Of a stretch of 64,000 nt of DNA, positions 17,948 through 27,990 are shown in pieces. Origin of the DNA: Duganella alba (GTDB taxonomy: Bacteria; Pseudomonadota; Gammaproteobacteria; Burkholderiales; Burkholderiaceae_D); NCBI RefSeq assembly GCF_009674495.1, contig NZ_WKJN01000002.1, positions 279,017-343,016 of the forward strand, given 5' to 3'. Position 1 is the first letter of the stretch. Every line of letters begins with the position of its first letter. The notes under the pieces were generated by a model. It did not search any database. It saw nothing but the letters and a program-made list of their open reading frames with translations, and was not told where the DNA came from. A program made the position numbers and the translations under genes.

Positions 17948-19867
17948 TCAGGTCAGGCCGTCGAACAGCATCACGTCGACCATCTGGCCGGCGTCCACGT
18001 TGGCCTGCGCGTGGTGCAGGACGACGATGCAGTTTGCCTCGGTCATGGAACTGAGGATGCCCGAGCCTTGCGCGCCGGTCAGGCGCACTTGCGCGACGCC
18101 GTCGGCGCCGGTGCTGACAATGCCGCGCTGGTATTCGGTGCGGCCGGGGCGCTTGCGGATGGCTTCCGTGGCGCGCGCCTGCAGCGTTTGCAGTTTCGCT
18201 TCGGCGCCCATCATGCGCAGCAGGGCGGGGCGGGCGAACATGTAGAACGAGACCATCACGGCGACCGGGTTGCCGGGCAGGCCGAACAACCATGCGCTGC
18301 CTTGCTCCGTCTGGACCTTGCCGAAGGCCAGCGGGCGACCGGGGCGCATGGCCAGCTTCCAGAAGGCGACGTCGCCCAGCAGGGCCATGATGTCGCGCGT
18401 GTAGTCGGCGGCGCCTTCGGAGACGCCGCCGGAGGTGATGATGGCGTCGGCTTTATCCGCTGCTTCGCGCAGCGCGGCTTCCAGCGCTTGCGGGTCGTCG
18501 CGCACCACGCCAAGGTCGATCACTTCGCAGCCCAGGCGGGTCAGCATGCCGAACAGGGTGTAGCGGTTGCTGTCGTAGACGCAGCCGGTATCGAGTTCGT
18601 CGCCCAGCGAGCGCAGTTCGTCGCCGGTGGAGAAGAAGGCCACGCGCAGCTTGCGGCGCACGCTCACGCTCGGGATGCCCAGCGAAGCGATCAGGCCGAG
18701 GTCCGCAGGGCGCAGCAGCTTGCCGGCGGCGATGGCGATGCCGCCGGCCTTCAGGTCTTCGCCGGCGCGGCGCAGGTTGGCGCCGGGGCGGAGGGCGTTG
18801 GCGGCGATGGTCACGCTGTCGCCGTCAATTGCCGCAGCCAGTTCCTGCGGCAGCACGCTGTCGCAACCGGGCGGGATGGCGGCGCCGGTCATGATGCGGA
18901 CGCATTCGTTTTGCTGCGGCGCTTGCGTGCATGGGTGGCCGGCGTAGGCGATGCCGATCACCTTGAACGTGGCTGTGCCTTGCGCAGGCAGGTCTGCGCC
19001 GCGCAGGGCATAGCCATCCATGGCCGAGTTGTCGTAGGCGGGGACGTTGATGGGCGAGATGATGTCGGCGGCCAGCGCGCGGTCCAGCGCGGCCAGCAGT
19101 GGCAAGGTCTCCGTCGCTTCCACCGGTGCGATGCGCTCGCAGATCAGGCGCCGCGCCTCGTCGACCGGCAGCGCCGCCGGATCGGCGTCGCGCGGGCCGG
19201 CGGCCGCAGTGGCCGTAGCGTGCGGCGCAACGACGGTCGGCGCGGTGCGCTCGTGGCGGTGGAGATCTTCCAGCGTGTTGATGTTGCCAAAGGCGGCGGC
19301 GTCATCGAACATCACCTCCGCCACCTTCAGCGTCTTGAAGAAGCCTTCCATGCGGCGCGCGCCGGTGTCGAGGTAGGCGTCCAGCTGCGGCAGCACGCTG
19401 GCCTTCATCAGACTGAAGACCGGATGCGGCTGGCGGAACGGCGCGGCGTCCGGCTGTTCCGGATCGTGCTCCATGGTCACGGCCATGGCCATGTCGGCGC
19501 CCTGCGCCGCCATCGCGGCGTACAGCCGCTCAGCCAGATCCAGCGGGAAGAACGGCGAATCGCACGGCGCCGTCAGCAGCAGCTCGGTCGGGCAGAACTG
19601 CAAGCCGATCTGCAAGCCCGCCAGCGGCCCGGCGAAACCGTCGATAAAGTCCGGCAGCACCGGCGACTCGCCCGCCACCGCCTGGTACTGCGGCAGGTTG
19701 CGGTTGGCGTTGATCGCCACGCTGGCCACCTGCGGCGACAGGCGTTCCATCACATGCGCCACCAGCGTCGCGCCGCGAAACGGCTGCAAGCCCTTGTCGA
19801 CGCGGCCCATGCGCGTGCCGCGGCCGCCCGCCAGTATCAGTCCGGTGACCTTGCTCTTCAAAGACAA
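17948..19867 (-). CDS. mobA-moeA: Bifunctional MobA-MoeA fusion: molybdenum cofactor guanylyltransferase / molybdopterin molybdotransferase
   Basis: Two late molybdenum-cofactor enzymes are joined in one 639-residue chain. Residues 1-205 are MobA, with the nucleotide-binding GLILAGGRGTRMGRVDKGL near the start, and attach GMP to Moco. An Ala/Pro-rich linker spans about 206-232. Residues 233-639 are MoeA, which inserts molybdate into adenylylated molybdopterin, with NSAMDGYAL (280-288), SGGVSEG (479-485) and GLPGNPVAV (529-537). The start is TTG at 19867; its Shine-Dalgarno GGGGGA is formed by the last two glycine codons of moaA, whose stop ends two bases earlier. The frame is open throughout with no internal stop. 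Confidence 0.93.
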   Translation of the reverse strand: MSLKSKVTGLILAGGRGTRMGRVDKGLQPFRGATLVAHVMERLSPQVASVAINANRNLPQYQAVAGESPVLPDFIDGFAGPLAGLQIGLQFCPTELLLTAPCDSPFFPLDLAERLYAAMAAQGADMAMAVTMEHDPEQPDAAPFRQPHPVFSLMKASVLPQLDAYLDTGARRMEGFFKTLKVAEVMFDDAAAFGNINTLEDLHRHERTAPTVVAPHATATAAAGPRDADPAALPVDEARRLICERIAPVEATETLPLLAALDRALAADIISPINVPAYDNSAMDGYALRGADLPAQGTATFKVIGIAYAGHPCTQAPQQNECVRIMTGAAIPPGCDSVLPQELAAAIDGDSVTIAANALRPGANLRRAGEDLKAGGIAIAAGKLLRPADLGLIASLGIPSVSVRRKLRVAFFSTGDELRSLGDELDTGCVYDSNRYTLFGMLTRLGCEVIDLGVVRDDPQALEAALREAADKADAIITSGGVSEGAADYTRDIMALLGDVAFWKLAMRPGRPLAFGKVQTEQGSAWLFGLPGNPVAVMVSFYMFARPALLRMMGAEAKLQTLQARATEAIRKRPGRTEYQRGIVSTGADGVAQVRLTGAQGSGILSSMTEANCIVVLHHAQANVDAGQMVDVMLFDGLT

Positions 19868-19869
19868 AA

Positions 19870-20979
19870 CTATCCCCCGATGTAAGACATTTCCACTTTA
19901 TTGGCGCTGCGTCGCAGCTCCGCGGTCTGGCTGGTGCGCAGTTCCGAATAGCGGTCCTCGCGCTGGCGCCACAGGTGAGCCAGCGCGGTGCTGATTTCGG
20001 CATCGTCACGGCCCTCGCGCAGCAGCGCGCGCAGGTCGTGGCCACTGGTGGCAAACAGACAGGTATACAGTTTACCCTCAGTTGACAGCCGCGCGCGAGT
20101 ACAGTCCGAGCAAAACGCCTGGGATACACTTGAAATCAGGCCGATTTCGCCGCTGCCGTCCACGTAACGCCAGCGCGAGGCGGTCTCGCCGGTGTAGTTG
20201 GCGGCCACCGGCTCCAGCGGCATCTCGGCGCTGATGCGGCGCGCCACCTCGGCCGAAGGAATCACCTCATCCATTTTCCAGCCGTTGGACGCGCCCACGT
20301 CCATGTATTCGATGAAGCGCAGGATGTAAGGCGTGCCACGGAAATAGCGCGCCATCGGCACGATCTCGTGATCGTTCATGCCGCCCTTGACCACCATGTT
20401 GACCTTGATCGGCCCCAGGCCCACCTGGTGCGCGACGTCGATCCCCTTGAGCACATCCTCCACCGCGAAATCGACGTCGTTCATGCGCTGGAAGGTGGCG
20501 TTGTCGAGCGCGTCGAGCGACACGGTGACGCGCTGCAGGCCGGCGTCCTTCAGCGATTGCGCCTTGCGCGCCAGCAGGGAGGCGTTGGTGGTCAGCGTCA
20601 GGTCCAGCGGTTTGCCGCTGACGGTTTTCAGTTCGGCCAGCATGCCGATGAGCTTTTCGATATTCTTGCGCAGCAGCGGCTCGCCGCCGGTCAGGCGGAT
20701 TTTCTCGACGCCGTGGGCGATGAACAGTTTGGCAATGCGGGTGATCTCTTCAAACGACAGCAGCGAGGTATGTGGCAGGTACTGGTACTCGTTGTTGAAC
20801 ACCGCCTTCGGCATGCAGTAGACGCAGCGGAAGTTGCAGCGGTCGGTGACCGAAATGCGCAGGTCATGCAGCGGCCGCGCCAGGCGGTCGCTCAACAGGC
20901 CGGTCGGCGTTTCAAGGATGGACGGGACGACCGGCGTGTCGCCACGCTGCGCGGTCATCATGATGATTTTTTCTGCCAT
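19870..20979 (-). CDS. moaA: GTP 3',8-cyclase MoaA
   Basis: This radical-SAM enzyme starts molybdenum-cofactor synthesis by converting GTP to 3',8-cyclo-dihydro-GTP. The 369-residue protein has the SAM cluster motif CNFRCVYC with C48, C52 and C55. A C-terminal cluster region contains [19 protein letters not shown], and the terminal Gly-Gly is needed for activity in the family. The start is uncertain: I chose MAEKII (20979), but a GTG at 21018 and Met codons a few residues downstream are alternatives, and none has a strong Shine-Dalgarno. It is the first gene of the moaA - mobA/moeA - fetA - fetB operon. Confidence 0.92.
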   Translation of the reverse strand: MAEKIIMMTAQRGDTPVVPSILETPTGLLSDRLARPLHDLRISVTDRCNFRCVYCMPKAVFNNEYQYLPHTSLLSFEEITRIAKLFIAHGVEKIRLTGGEPLLRKNIEKLIGMLAELKTVSGKPLDLTLTTNASLLARKAQSLKDAGLQRVTVSLDALDNATFQRMNDVDFAVEDVLKGIDVAHQVGLGPIKVNMVVKGGMNDHEIVPMARYFRGTPYILRFIEYMDVGASNGWKMDEVIPSAEVARRISAEMPLEPVAANYTGETASRWRYVDGSGEIGLISSVSQAFCSDCTRARLSTEGKLYTCLFATSGHDLRALLREGRDDAEISTALAHLWRQREDRYSELRTSQTAELRRSANKVEMSYIGG

Positions 20980-21104
20980 GGGTGGTGCAATCTTGCTGTT
21001 TTTGAAAGCGACGCGCACCCTCGTGCGCTCGACCGGCTACGATACCACGAGCGGCGCTTCCTCGTACTGCCCCGAAGTGATAACTGGTAGGCGCTGTCCA
21101 AAGT

Positions 21105-21133
21105 AAAAAGGGAAGCCGAAGCTTCCCTTTTTT
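21105..21133 (-). terminator. Rho-independent terminator of rne
   Basis: GGGAAGC and GCTTCCC form a seven-base-pair stem around a CGAA tetraloop. It is flanked by AAAAA on the left and TTTTTT on the right, so it can work in both directions. It lies 16 bases after the rne stop codon on the minus strand. Confidence 0.85.
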
Positions 21134-21148
21134 ATTCACCGCAGTTGC

Positions 21149-24100
21149 TTATCGGCGAGTATCGACTTGAACCAACGGTTCGTCATTTTGCGGTGGCAGC
21201 GGCTTGCGTTCGCGTGGCACGCGGACCGGCGGCGCGACCTGGGCAGCGGCTTCCTGCGCGGCGCGCAGTTTGGCCGGGTCGGTGGCGGCCAGCGTCAGAC
21301 CGGCGGAGCCGAGGACGGCTTGCAGGTCGACCGATGGCGCCGGCGCTGGCGCTGGTGCGGCCACGACTGGCGCAGGAGCAGGGGCTGGCGCAGGAGCCGG
21401 TGCAGGAGCAGCGGCAACCGGAACTGGTTCGGCAACCACTGGCTCTTCAGCCACGACAGGCGCTTCAACCACGACGGGCGTTTCCACTGGGGCGACGGCT
21501 ACCGGGGCGGCTTCCACAACCGGCGCTGGCGCTGGGGCGGCTTCCACGACCGGAGCGGCCACTTCCACTGGCGCAGCTTCCGGCGCAGGCGCTGGTGCTT
21601 CGGCGACGACTTCCACCGGAGCGGCGACCACTGGTGCAGTTGCTGGAGCGGCTTCTGCTACAGGAGCGGCTTCGACTGCCGACGCGGCTGGTGCTGCTTC
21701 GACCACTGGTGCGGCTGCGGCGGCAACTGACGCTGGTGCCGGAGCTGGTGCAGGTTCGGCGGCTGCGGCTGCCACGGCGACGTCGGCCACTGGCGTGAAG
21801 CTCAGTTCCGCCTGTTCGCCAGCTTCTTCAGCCGTTGCTTCCTGGCCTTCTTCGCGTTCACGGCGGTTGCGGTTGCGGCCACCGCGACGGCGACGGCGGC
21901 GTGGCTCGTCGCCTTCGCCTGCCACGTCGTTTTCTTCACCTTCAGGACCGGCGTTCGGCGCGGTTTTCAGGATGCTGGCGGCAGCGTCGGTCACCGGACC
22001 GGTGGCTGGAATGCCGGCGTTCAGTGCCAGTTCTTCCACCTTGGCTTCGACTGGCGCTTTTTCACCGCGTGGCTCGCGTGGTGGACGTGGCGGACGCTCG
22101 GCGCGTTCCGGACGCTCGGCACGCTCAGGACGTTCAGCACGCTCGCGGCCCTGGCCTTCGGCGGCCTGTTCACGGCCCTCACGCGGTTCACGCGGCTCGC
22201 GTGCTTCACGTGGTGGACGCGGCTGGCGTGGCGGACGGCCGTTGGCGTCGGCTGCCTTGCCCTCTTCCTGGCCGGCGCCAGCGCGGGCTGCGCCGGGTTC
22301 TTTCTCTTCACGTTCGCCACGGCCACCTTTGCCGTTGCGGTTGCGGCCGCGCGGGCCACGGGCGTTGCGGTCGCCGCGGTCAGCGCCGGCTGGCGCCTTG
22401 ACCACGATGGTCGGCTGCTGCGGCAGGGCCGGAGCGGCTGGCGCGCCGGTGAAGAAGCTCACCAGCTTGGCGAAGAAGCCTTGCGGGGCTGGCGTTGGCG
22501 CCGGGGCCGGTGCCGGCTTGATGACGGTTTCGGTCGGCTTGCGCTCGACCAGCGGCGCCGGTTGATCAGGGGTGATGGTCTTGACCATGGCTTCCTGGCG
22601 CGGCTTGGCTTCTTCCTTCTGGCGCTTGCTGTAGGCCATGTCGGTTTCGGCCTGCTCGGCCAGCGAGTAGCTGGCGGCGCTGTCTTCCAGGCGCGGATCG
22701 TCGTGCTTGATGCGCTCCAGCTTGTAGTGCGGGGTTTCCAGGTGCTTGTTCGGCACCAGGATCACGTTGATGCGGTGACGCGTTTCGATCTTCAGCACTT
22801 CGCTGCGTTTTTCGTTCAGCAGGAAAGCGGCGACGTCCACCGGCACTTGCACGTGGATGGTGGCCGAGTTTTCCTTCATCGCCTCTTCCTGGATGATGCG
22901 CAGGACTTGCAGGGCCGACGATTCGGTGTCGCGGATGTGGCCGGTGCCGGAGCAGCGCGGGCAGGCGACGTGCGAACCTTCCGACAGCGACGGACGCAGG
23001 CGCTGGCGCGACAGTTCCATCAGGCCGAAGCGGGAAATCTTGCCCATCTGGACGCGGGCGCGGTCGTGGTGCAGCGCGTCTTTCAGGCGCTGTTCCACTT
23101 CGCGCTGGTTCTTGGCCACTTCCATGTCGATGAAGTCGATCACGATCAGGCCGCCCAGGTCGCGCAGGCGCAGCTGGCGGGCCACTTCTTCAGCGGCTTC
23201 GCAGTTGGTGTGGAAGGCGGTGGTTTCGATGTCGGAACCGCGGGTGGCGCGGGCCGAGTTGACGTCGACCGAGACCAGGGCTTCGGTGTGGTCGATGACG
23301 ATGGCGCCGCCCGATGGCAGCGGCACGGTGCGGCTGTAGGCGGTTTCGATCTGGTGTTCGATCTGGAAGCGCGAGAACAGCGGCACGTCGTCGCTGTAAC
23401 GCTTGACACGGTGCACCATGTCGGGCATCACGTGGCTCATGAACTGGTGCGCCTGCTCGTAGATCTCGTCGGTATCGATCAGGATCTCGCCGATATCCGG
23501 CTGGAAGTAGTCGCGAATCGCGCGGATCACCAGCGACGATTCCTGGTAGATCAGGAATGCGCCGGAGGCCGACTTGCCGGCGCCTTCGATCGCGCGCCAC
23601 AGTTGCATCAGGTAGTTCAAGTCCCACTGCAGTTCATCGACGTTGCGGCCGATGCCGGCGGTGCGGGCAATCACCGACATGCCTGGCGGCAGGTCCAGCT
23701 TGTCCATGGTTTCGCGCAGTTCCTGGCGCTCTTCACCTTCGACACGGCGGGATACACCACCACCGCGCGGGTTGTTCGGCATCAGCACCAGGTAACGGCC
23801 GGCCAGCGAGACGAAGGAGGTCAGGGCGGCGCCTTTGTTGCCGCGCTCTTCCTTTTCCACCTGGACCATGATTTCCTGGCCCTCGCGCAGCGCTTCCTTG
23901 ACGGAGGCGTTACGGACATCCACACCTTCTTTGAAGTAAGTGCGGGCTACTTCCTTGAAAGGGAGGAAACCGTGGCGATCTTCGCCATAGCTGACGAAGC
24001 AGGCTTCGAGCGACGGTTCAATGCGGGTGATCACGCCTTTGTAGATATTGGACTTGCGCTGTTCGCGTCCGGCGGTCTCGATGTCGATATCGATCAGTTT

Positions 24101-24166
24101 CTGACCGTCGACAATCGCTACGCGCAGCTCTTCTTGCTGCGTAGCGTTAAATAACATGCGTTTCAT
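21149..24166 (-). CDS. rne: Ribonuclease E
   Basis: This is the endoribonuclease that nucleates the RNA degradosome and processes rRNA and tRNA. The 1005-residue protein begins [21 protein letters not shown]. The S1 domain covers about residues 38-120. Catalytic aspartates are D301 and D344, and the zinc-link cysteines are C402 and C405 in ACPRCSGTG, each two residues before the E. coli numbering. From about 500 the C-terminal half is disordered: an Arg/Pro/Glu-rich stretch (about 600-750), then an Ala/Pro/Val/Glu low-complexity tail ending in VQVDTRR. Start 24166 is chosen over upstream codons because it gives the invariant N-terminus and has GGAG upstream. Confidence 0.95.
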   Translation of the reverse strand: MKRMLFNATQQEELRVAIVDGQKLIDIDIETAGREQRKSNIYKGVITRIEPSLEACFVSYGEDRHGFLPFKEVARTYFKEGVDVRNASVKEALREGQEIMVQVEKEERGNKGAALTSFVSLAGRYLVLMPNNPRGGGVSRRVEGEERQELRETMDKLDLPPGMSVIARTAGIGRNVDELQWDLNYLMQLWRAIEGAGKSASGAFLIYQESSLVIRAIRDYFQPDIGEILIDTDEIYEQAHQFMSHVMPDMVHRVKRYSDDVPLFSRFQIEHQIETAYSRTVPLPSGGAIVIDHTEALVSVDVNSARATRGSDIETTAFHTNCEAAEEVARQLRLRDLGGLIVIDFIDMEVAKNQREVEQRLKDALHHDRARVQMGKISRFGLMELSRQRLRPSLSEGSHVACPRCSGTGHIRDTESSALQVLRIIQEEAMKENSATIHVQVPVDVAAFLLNEKRSEVLKIETRHRINVILVPNKHLETPHYKLERIKHDDPRLEDSAASYSLAEQAETDMAYSKRQKEEAKPRQEAMVKTITPDQPAPLVERKPTETVIKPAPAPAPTPAPQGFFAKLVSFFTGAPAAPALPQQPTIVVKAPAGADRGDRNARGPRGRNRNGKGGRGEREEKEPGAARAGAGQEEGKAADANGRPPRQPRPPREAREPREPREGREQAAEGQGRERAERPERAERPERAERPPRPPREPRGEKAPVEAKVEELALNAGIPATGPVTDAAASILKTAPNAGPEGEENDVAGEGDEPRRRRRRGGRNRNRREREEGQEATAEEAGEQAELSFTPVADVAVAAAAAEPAPAPAPASVAAAAAPVVEAAPAASAVEAAPVAEAAPATAPVVAAPVEVVAEAPAPAPEAAPVEVAAPVVEAAPAPAPVVEAAPVAVAPVETPVVVEAPVVAEEPVVAEPVPVAAAPAPAPAPAPAPAPVVAAPAPAPAPSVDLQAVLGSAGLTLAATDPAKLRAAQEAAAQVAPPVRVPRERKPLPPQNDEPLVQVDTRR

Positions 24167-24833
24167 TTTTATTAACTCCGCGACCCTTGGGCCATCTATG
24201 CTGTCCGGTTTCTTAGGTCCGGTCCAGCAAGCTACAGGGATATACGCGAGAATCGGAGTGATTGCGGTGGGTATGCCCATCCTGTGCGGCCGCACGGAGC
24301 GGCCACAACTGGGCGCATGAGGTTGATCGACATGCCGAGTGCTCGCTTCATCAGTCCTTCTCCATGCGGCCCCAACGGACGGCAGAAAAGAACAGACGGA
24401 GAGCAGCGTCTAAATGACCAGATCTCGACCATGCTTCATACTACAAGTGTTGCAACTTCGGTAACCAGGCTGGTTTCAGCCTTCCGTCGAGCTCGCAGTA
24501 AAGCATAGGGTCTGGCGAAAACGGCAAGCGTTATCAACTACTCATCAACCGGCCAGCCCGCGTGAGCTGGCTGACCGGACTTTATCCTTATATCCAATCA
24601 ATCTTCTTCAGCACCCCTGTCGCCATCCGATTACAACGACGGTGCAACCCTGAGTCAGGCAGGGGTGGTGCGTATACATTTTTTCCTCTGAATTTGCAAT
24701 TTGGCGAGGCCAGTGGAGACGCCCCTGTGTAAAATGTGCTTTTATTCTTACACTTGCCGCAGTACGAACCGCAGCGAAACAATTATATATTCAAAATGAA
24801 GGACTTAGAGAGATTTCTGGGAAGACAGACTAA
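24167..24833. promoter_or_regulatory. Divergent rne / rluC intergenic region with structured leaders
   Basis: This 667-bp stretch holds no convincing gene. In E. coli rne has a long 5' leader whose hairpins let RNase E cut its own mRNA, and the same gene order rne-rluC is found there. Candidate structures here are TGCTGTCCGG paired with CCGGTCCAGCA (about 24200-24230), the palindrome GTGCGGCCGCAC (24284-24295), GCCAGC/GCTGGC (24552-24571), and CACCCCTG (24612-24619) with CAGGGGTG (24660-24667) enclosing a CCTGA/TCAGG stem. An AT-rich stretch at 24720-24800 probably contains the rluC promoter. Autoregulation of rne is inferred by analogy. Confidence 0.5.
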
Positions 24834-25814
24834 ATGAAGATGCAAAAAGATGTTGTTCCCGCTTCAACGTCCGCCCCGCTGCAAGCCCAATTCGTCACCA
24901 TCACTGAAGAAGAAGCCGGTCAACGGATCGATAACTACCTGTTGCGCGTTTGCAAAGGCGTGCCGAAAAGCCACGTTTATCGCATCCTGCGCTCGGGAGA
25001 AGTGAGAGTTAATAAAGGTCGTATCGATCAACTGTACCGTTTGGTACAAGGTGATGTGGTGCGGATTCCGCCCATTCGCCTGGCGGAAAAACCCGACAAT
25101 CACGTGCCGGCCGCCGAATTCAAGATCATTTTCGAGGATACCCACCTGCTGGTGATCGACAAGCCGGCCGGCACGGCCGTGCACGGCGGTTCCGGCGTGT
25201 CGTTCGGCGTCATCGAGCAGTTGCGCGCCTCGCGTCCGGACGCCAAGTTCCTCGAACTGGTGCACCGGCTGGACCGCGAAACCTCCGGCCTGTTGTTGTT
25301 GGCAAAGAAACGCACGGCCCTGACCAGCCTGCACGAGCAGATGCGCGACGGCCTGACCGACAAGCGCTACCTGACCATGGTGGCCGGCGACTGGAAGAAC
25401 GCGCGCCAGCACATCAAGCTGGCGTTGCACAAGTACACCACCGCCGACGGCGAACGGCGCGTCTCGGTGTCCGAAGACGGCATGGCCTCGCACACGATTT
25501 TCTCGCTGCTGAAGAAATTTGACGGGTTTGCCCTGCTGGAAGCCGAGCTGAAGACCGGACGGACGCACCAGATCCGCGTTCATCTGTCATCGTCCGGCTT
25601 TCCCATCCTCGGTGACGACAAATACGGCGATTTCCCGTTGAACAAGGCGCTGCAAAAAGCCACCGACACGCGCGGCGCGCTGAAGCGCATGTTCCTGCAC
25701 GCGCATCAAATTACGTTTATGCATCCCGAATCGGGCAAAAACATGACGCTCAATGCGCCATTGGCCGCCGAATGTGAGCGATTCTTGGTAAGCTTGGGCA
25801 AACCTCTTAATTAA
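24834..25814 (+). CDS. rluC: 23S rRNA pseudouridine synthase RluC
   Basis: This enzyme modifies U955, U2504 and U2580 of 23S rRNA in E. coli. The 326-residue protein has an N-terminal S4 RNA-binding domain (about residues 28-90) and the RluA-type catalytic domain with HRLDRETSGLLLL, where D147 is the catalytic aspartate. It also has KTGRTHQIRVH and the family C-terminal FLHAHQITF. The start may be Met1 or Met3, six bases apart. It is divergent from rne, a common pairing, and is followed 11 bases later by a HAD-family phosphatase gene. Confidence 0.94.
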   Translation: MKMQKDVVPASTSAPLQAQFVTITEEEAGQRIDNYLLRVCKGVPKSHVYRILRSGEVRVNKGRIDQLYRLVQGDVVRIPPIRLAEKPDNHVPAAEFKIIFEDTHLLVIDKPAGTAVHGGSGVSFGVIEQLRASRPDAKFLELVHRLDRETSGLLLLAKKRTALTSLHEQMRDGLTDKRYLTMVAGDWKNARQHIKLALHKYTTADGERRVSVSEDGMASHTIFSLLKKFDGFALLEAELKTGRTHQIRVHLSSSGFPILGDDKYGDFPLNKALQKATDTRGALKRMFLHAHQITFMHPESGKNMTLNAPLAAECERFLVSLGKPLN

Positions 25815-25825
25815 TCGCAAACACA

Positions 25826-26485
25826 ATGGCAAGAAAGCAATTTGATCTGATCGTCTTCGATTGGGATGGCACCTTGATGGATTCCACCTCCACCATCGTG
25901 AAATGCATCCAGGCGGCGGCGCGCGACCTGGCGCTGCCGGTGCCGCGCGACGAGATGGCGGCCCATGTCATCGGCCTGGGCCTGCACGAAGCCATGCAGG
26001 CGGTGTTGCCGGACATCGATCCGGCGTTTTATCCGCGCATGGTGGAGCGCTACCGCTACCATTTCCTGTCGCGCGACCACGAAATCAGCCTGTTCCCCGG
26101 CGTGCACGACATGCTGGAGGATTTATCGCAGAACGGCTATTTCCTGGCTGTGGCCACGGGCAAGAGCCGGGTCGGCTTGAACCGCGCCATGAATGATGTC
26201 AAAGTATTGTCGCTGTTCGACGCCACGCGCTGCGCCGACGAAACCTTCTCCAAGCCGCATCCGGCCATGTTGCAGGAATTAACGCGCGAATTGGGGCAGG
26301 ATATGCGCCGTACCGTGATGATCGGCGATACCACGCACGATTTGCTGATGGCCAACAACGCTGGCGCGGCCGGCATCGCGGTCGAATACGGCGCCCATCC
26401 GGTCGACCAGCTGACCGCCTGCAAGCCGATGTTCTCGGCCAGGACGGTGGCCGAGCTGCACCAATGGCTGAGTGAGCACGCATAA
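25826..26485 (+). CDS. HAD-IA family hydrolase (phosphoglycolate phosphatase-like)
   Basis: This 219-residue HAD phosphatase has motif I DWDGTLMDS with nucleophile D12 and general acid D14, motif II VATGKS near residue 110, motif III lysine in FSKPHPAM and motif IV GDTTHDLLMANNAGA. The Gph/PPase-like cap domain lies between residues 20 and 85. Genes like this commonly follow rluC in proteobacteria. The substrate is not determined by sequence. It sits two bases before the Rieske gene, in an apparent rluC - HAD - Rieske - S49 peptidase operon. Confidence 0.9.
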   Translation: MARKQFDLIVFDWDGTLMDSTSTIVKCIQAAARDLALPVPRDEMAAHVIGLGLHEAMQAVLPDIDPAFYPRMVERYRYHFLSRDHEISLFPGVHDMLEDLSQNGYFLAVATGKSRVGLNRAMNDVKVLSLFDATRCADETFSKPHPAMLQELTRELGQDMRRTVMIGDTTHDLLMANNAGAAGIAVEYGAHPVDQLTACKPMFSARTVAELHQWLSEHA

Positions 26486-26487
26486 CC

Positions 26488-26853
26488 ATGGACGATATCC
26501 TGATCTGCGCCTCGGACGCCATCGAGGACGGCGGCAAGGGCATCCGCTTCCCGCTGACGGCGGGCGGCGATGACGCCACCGGTTTCGTGGTGCGCCACGG
26601 CGGCAAGGCGTATGCCTACCTGAACCGCTGCGCCCACGTGCCGATCGAGCTGGACTGGGCCGAGGGCGAGTTCTTCGAGTCCAGCAAGCTGTACATCATG
26701 TGTTCGACGCACGGCGCCGTCTATGTGCCGGAAACCGGCCAGTGCGCTGGCGGACCGTGCCGCGGCGGCCGGCTGCGTCCGATCAGCGTGGTCGAGCATG
26801 ACCAGCAGATTTTCTGGCAGCCGGATGACTATGTGCGCCCGGCGCGCGCTTGA
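26488..26853 (+). CDS. Rieske [2Fe-2S] domain protein
   Basis: This small ferredoxin-like protein of 121 residues is a single Rieske domain. The cluster ligands are C48-x-H50 in NRCAHVP and C72-x2-H75 in MCSTHGAVY, about 21 residues apart, followed by GQCAGGPCRGGRL. It has no signal or transmembrane segment and so is cytoplasmic, unlike the bc1 subunit. Its redox partner is unknown. The consistent operon position between the HAD phosphatase and the S49 peptidase may reflect a shared housekeeping function, but none is established. Confidence 0.9.
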   Translation: MDDILICASDAIEDGGKGIRFPLTAGGDDATGFVVRHGGKAYAYLNRCAHVPIELDWAEGEFFESSKLYIMCSTHGAVYVPETGQCAGGPCRGGRLRPISVVEHDQQIFWQPDDYVRPARA

Positions 26854-26874
26854 TTAACACCACCAAAGCAATCC

Positions 26875-27897
26875 ATGAGCGACAACATCGATCCGAGCAG
26901 CACTCCAGCACCAGCGCCTAACCCGCAGCCGCAGCCGCCCAAGCCGGCCGTCAACGCCTCCAACTGGGAGCGCGAGGTGCTGGAAAAACTGGTGTTCGCC
27001 ACGCTGAAAGAGCAGAAGGCGGCGCGCCGCTGGGGCATTTTCTTCAAGGCGCTGACCTTGCTGGTGATCGTGTTCGCGCTGAGCGCGTATTTCGATTTCA
27101 GCTGGACCGGCTCGGACAGCGAAACGCTGGGCCGCCACACCGCGTTGATCGAAGTGGAGGGCGCCATCGAATCCGAAGGCAGCGGCTCGGCGGCGGTGGT
27201 GATACCGGCGCTGAACAAGGCGTTCTCCGACAGCGGCTCGGTGGCGGTGGTGCTGCACATTAACAGCCCGGGCGGCAGTCCGGTGCAGGCCGGCATGATC
27301 GTCGACGAGATGGTGCGCCTGCGCAAAGGTTATCCGGGCAAGCCGCTGTACGTGGTGGTGGACGAGATCTGCGCCTCCGGCTGCTACTACATCGCGGCCG
27401 GCGCCGATCGCATCTACGTCAACAAAGCCAGCATCATCGGCTCGATCGGCGTGCTAATGGACGGCTTCGGCTTTACCGGCGCGATGGAAAAACTCGGCGT
27501 CGAGCGCCGCCTGCTGACGGCCGGCGAGAACAAGGGCTTCATGGACCCGTTCAGCCCGCTGACCGAAAAACACAAGCAGCACGCGCAGGCGATGCTCGGC
27601 GAAATCCACGAGCAGTTCATCCAGGTGGTGCGCAACGGCCGCGGCAAGCGCCTGAAGGAAACGCCGGACATGTTCTCCGGCCTGTTCTGGACCGGCGCCA
27701 AGTCAATCGACATGGGCCTGGCCGACGCCTACGGCACCGTCGACACGGTGGCGCGCGACGTGGTCAAGGCCGAGGACATCGTCGACTACACCCAGCATGA
27801 AGGCCTGCCGGAACGCGTGCTGAAGAAATTCGGCGCGGCCATGGGCGCCGGCGCGATGAAGTCGGCGGTGGACACTGTACGGCCGAGCCTGCATTAG
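26875..27897 (+). CDS. S49 family signal peptide peptidase (SppA-like)
   Basis: This membrane-anchored serine protease degrades cleaved signal peptides and other membrane-bound fragments. The 340-residue protein has a Pro-rich N-terminus, one transmembrane helix (about residues 54-73) and an SppA36-type catalytic domain. The nucleophile is predicted as S168 in ICASGCYYIA and the general base as K220 in AGENKGFMDP. The 52-residue spacing equals that of the Ser-Lys dyad in Bacillus SppA as I recall it. LHINSPGGSP near residue 127 forms the oxyanion region. Confidence 0.92.
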   Translation: MSDNIDPSSTPAPAPNPQPQPPKPAVNASNWEREVLEKLVFATLKEQKAARRWGIFFKALTLLVIVFALSAYFDFSWTGSDSETLGRHTALIEVEGAIESEGSGSAAVVIPALNKAFSDSGSVAVVLHINSPGGSPVQAGMIVDEMVRLRKGYPGKPLYVVVDEICASGCYYIAAGADRIYVNKASIIGSIGVLMDGFGFTGAMEKLGVERRLLTAGENKGFMDPFSPLTEKHKQHAQAMLGEIHEQFIQVVRNGRGKRLKETPDMFSGLFWTGAKSIDMGLADAYGTVDTVARDVVKAEDIVDYTQHEGLPERVLKKFGAAMGAGAMKSAVDTVRPSLH

Positions 27898-27956
27898 CCT
27901 GCGTTGCTGCAGGACTGGCTGGGCGATTAACATTATCAATACAGCCTTCTTTTCAC

Positions 27957-27984
27957 TTGCATATCCAGGGTGGTGAACTATAGT
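27957..27984 (+). promoter_or_regulatory. Sigma-70-like promoter for a possible structured RNA
   Basis: TTGCAT (27957-27962) and TATAGT (27979-27984) are separated by 16 bp, close to the vegetative consensus. Transcription would begin near 27991. A second element resembling a sigma-28 -10, GCCGATAT at 28010-28017, has no acceptable -35. Confidence 0.45.
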
Positions 27985-27990
27985 GGTGGT

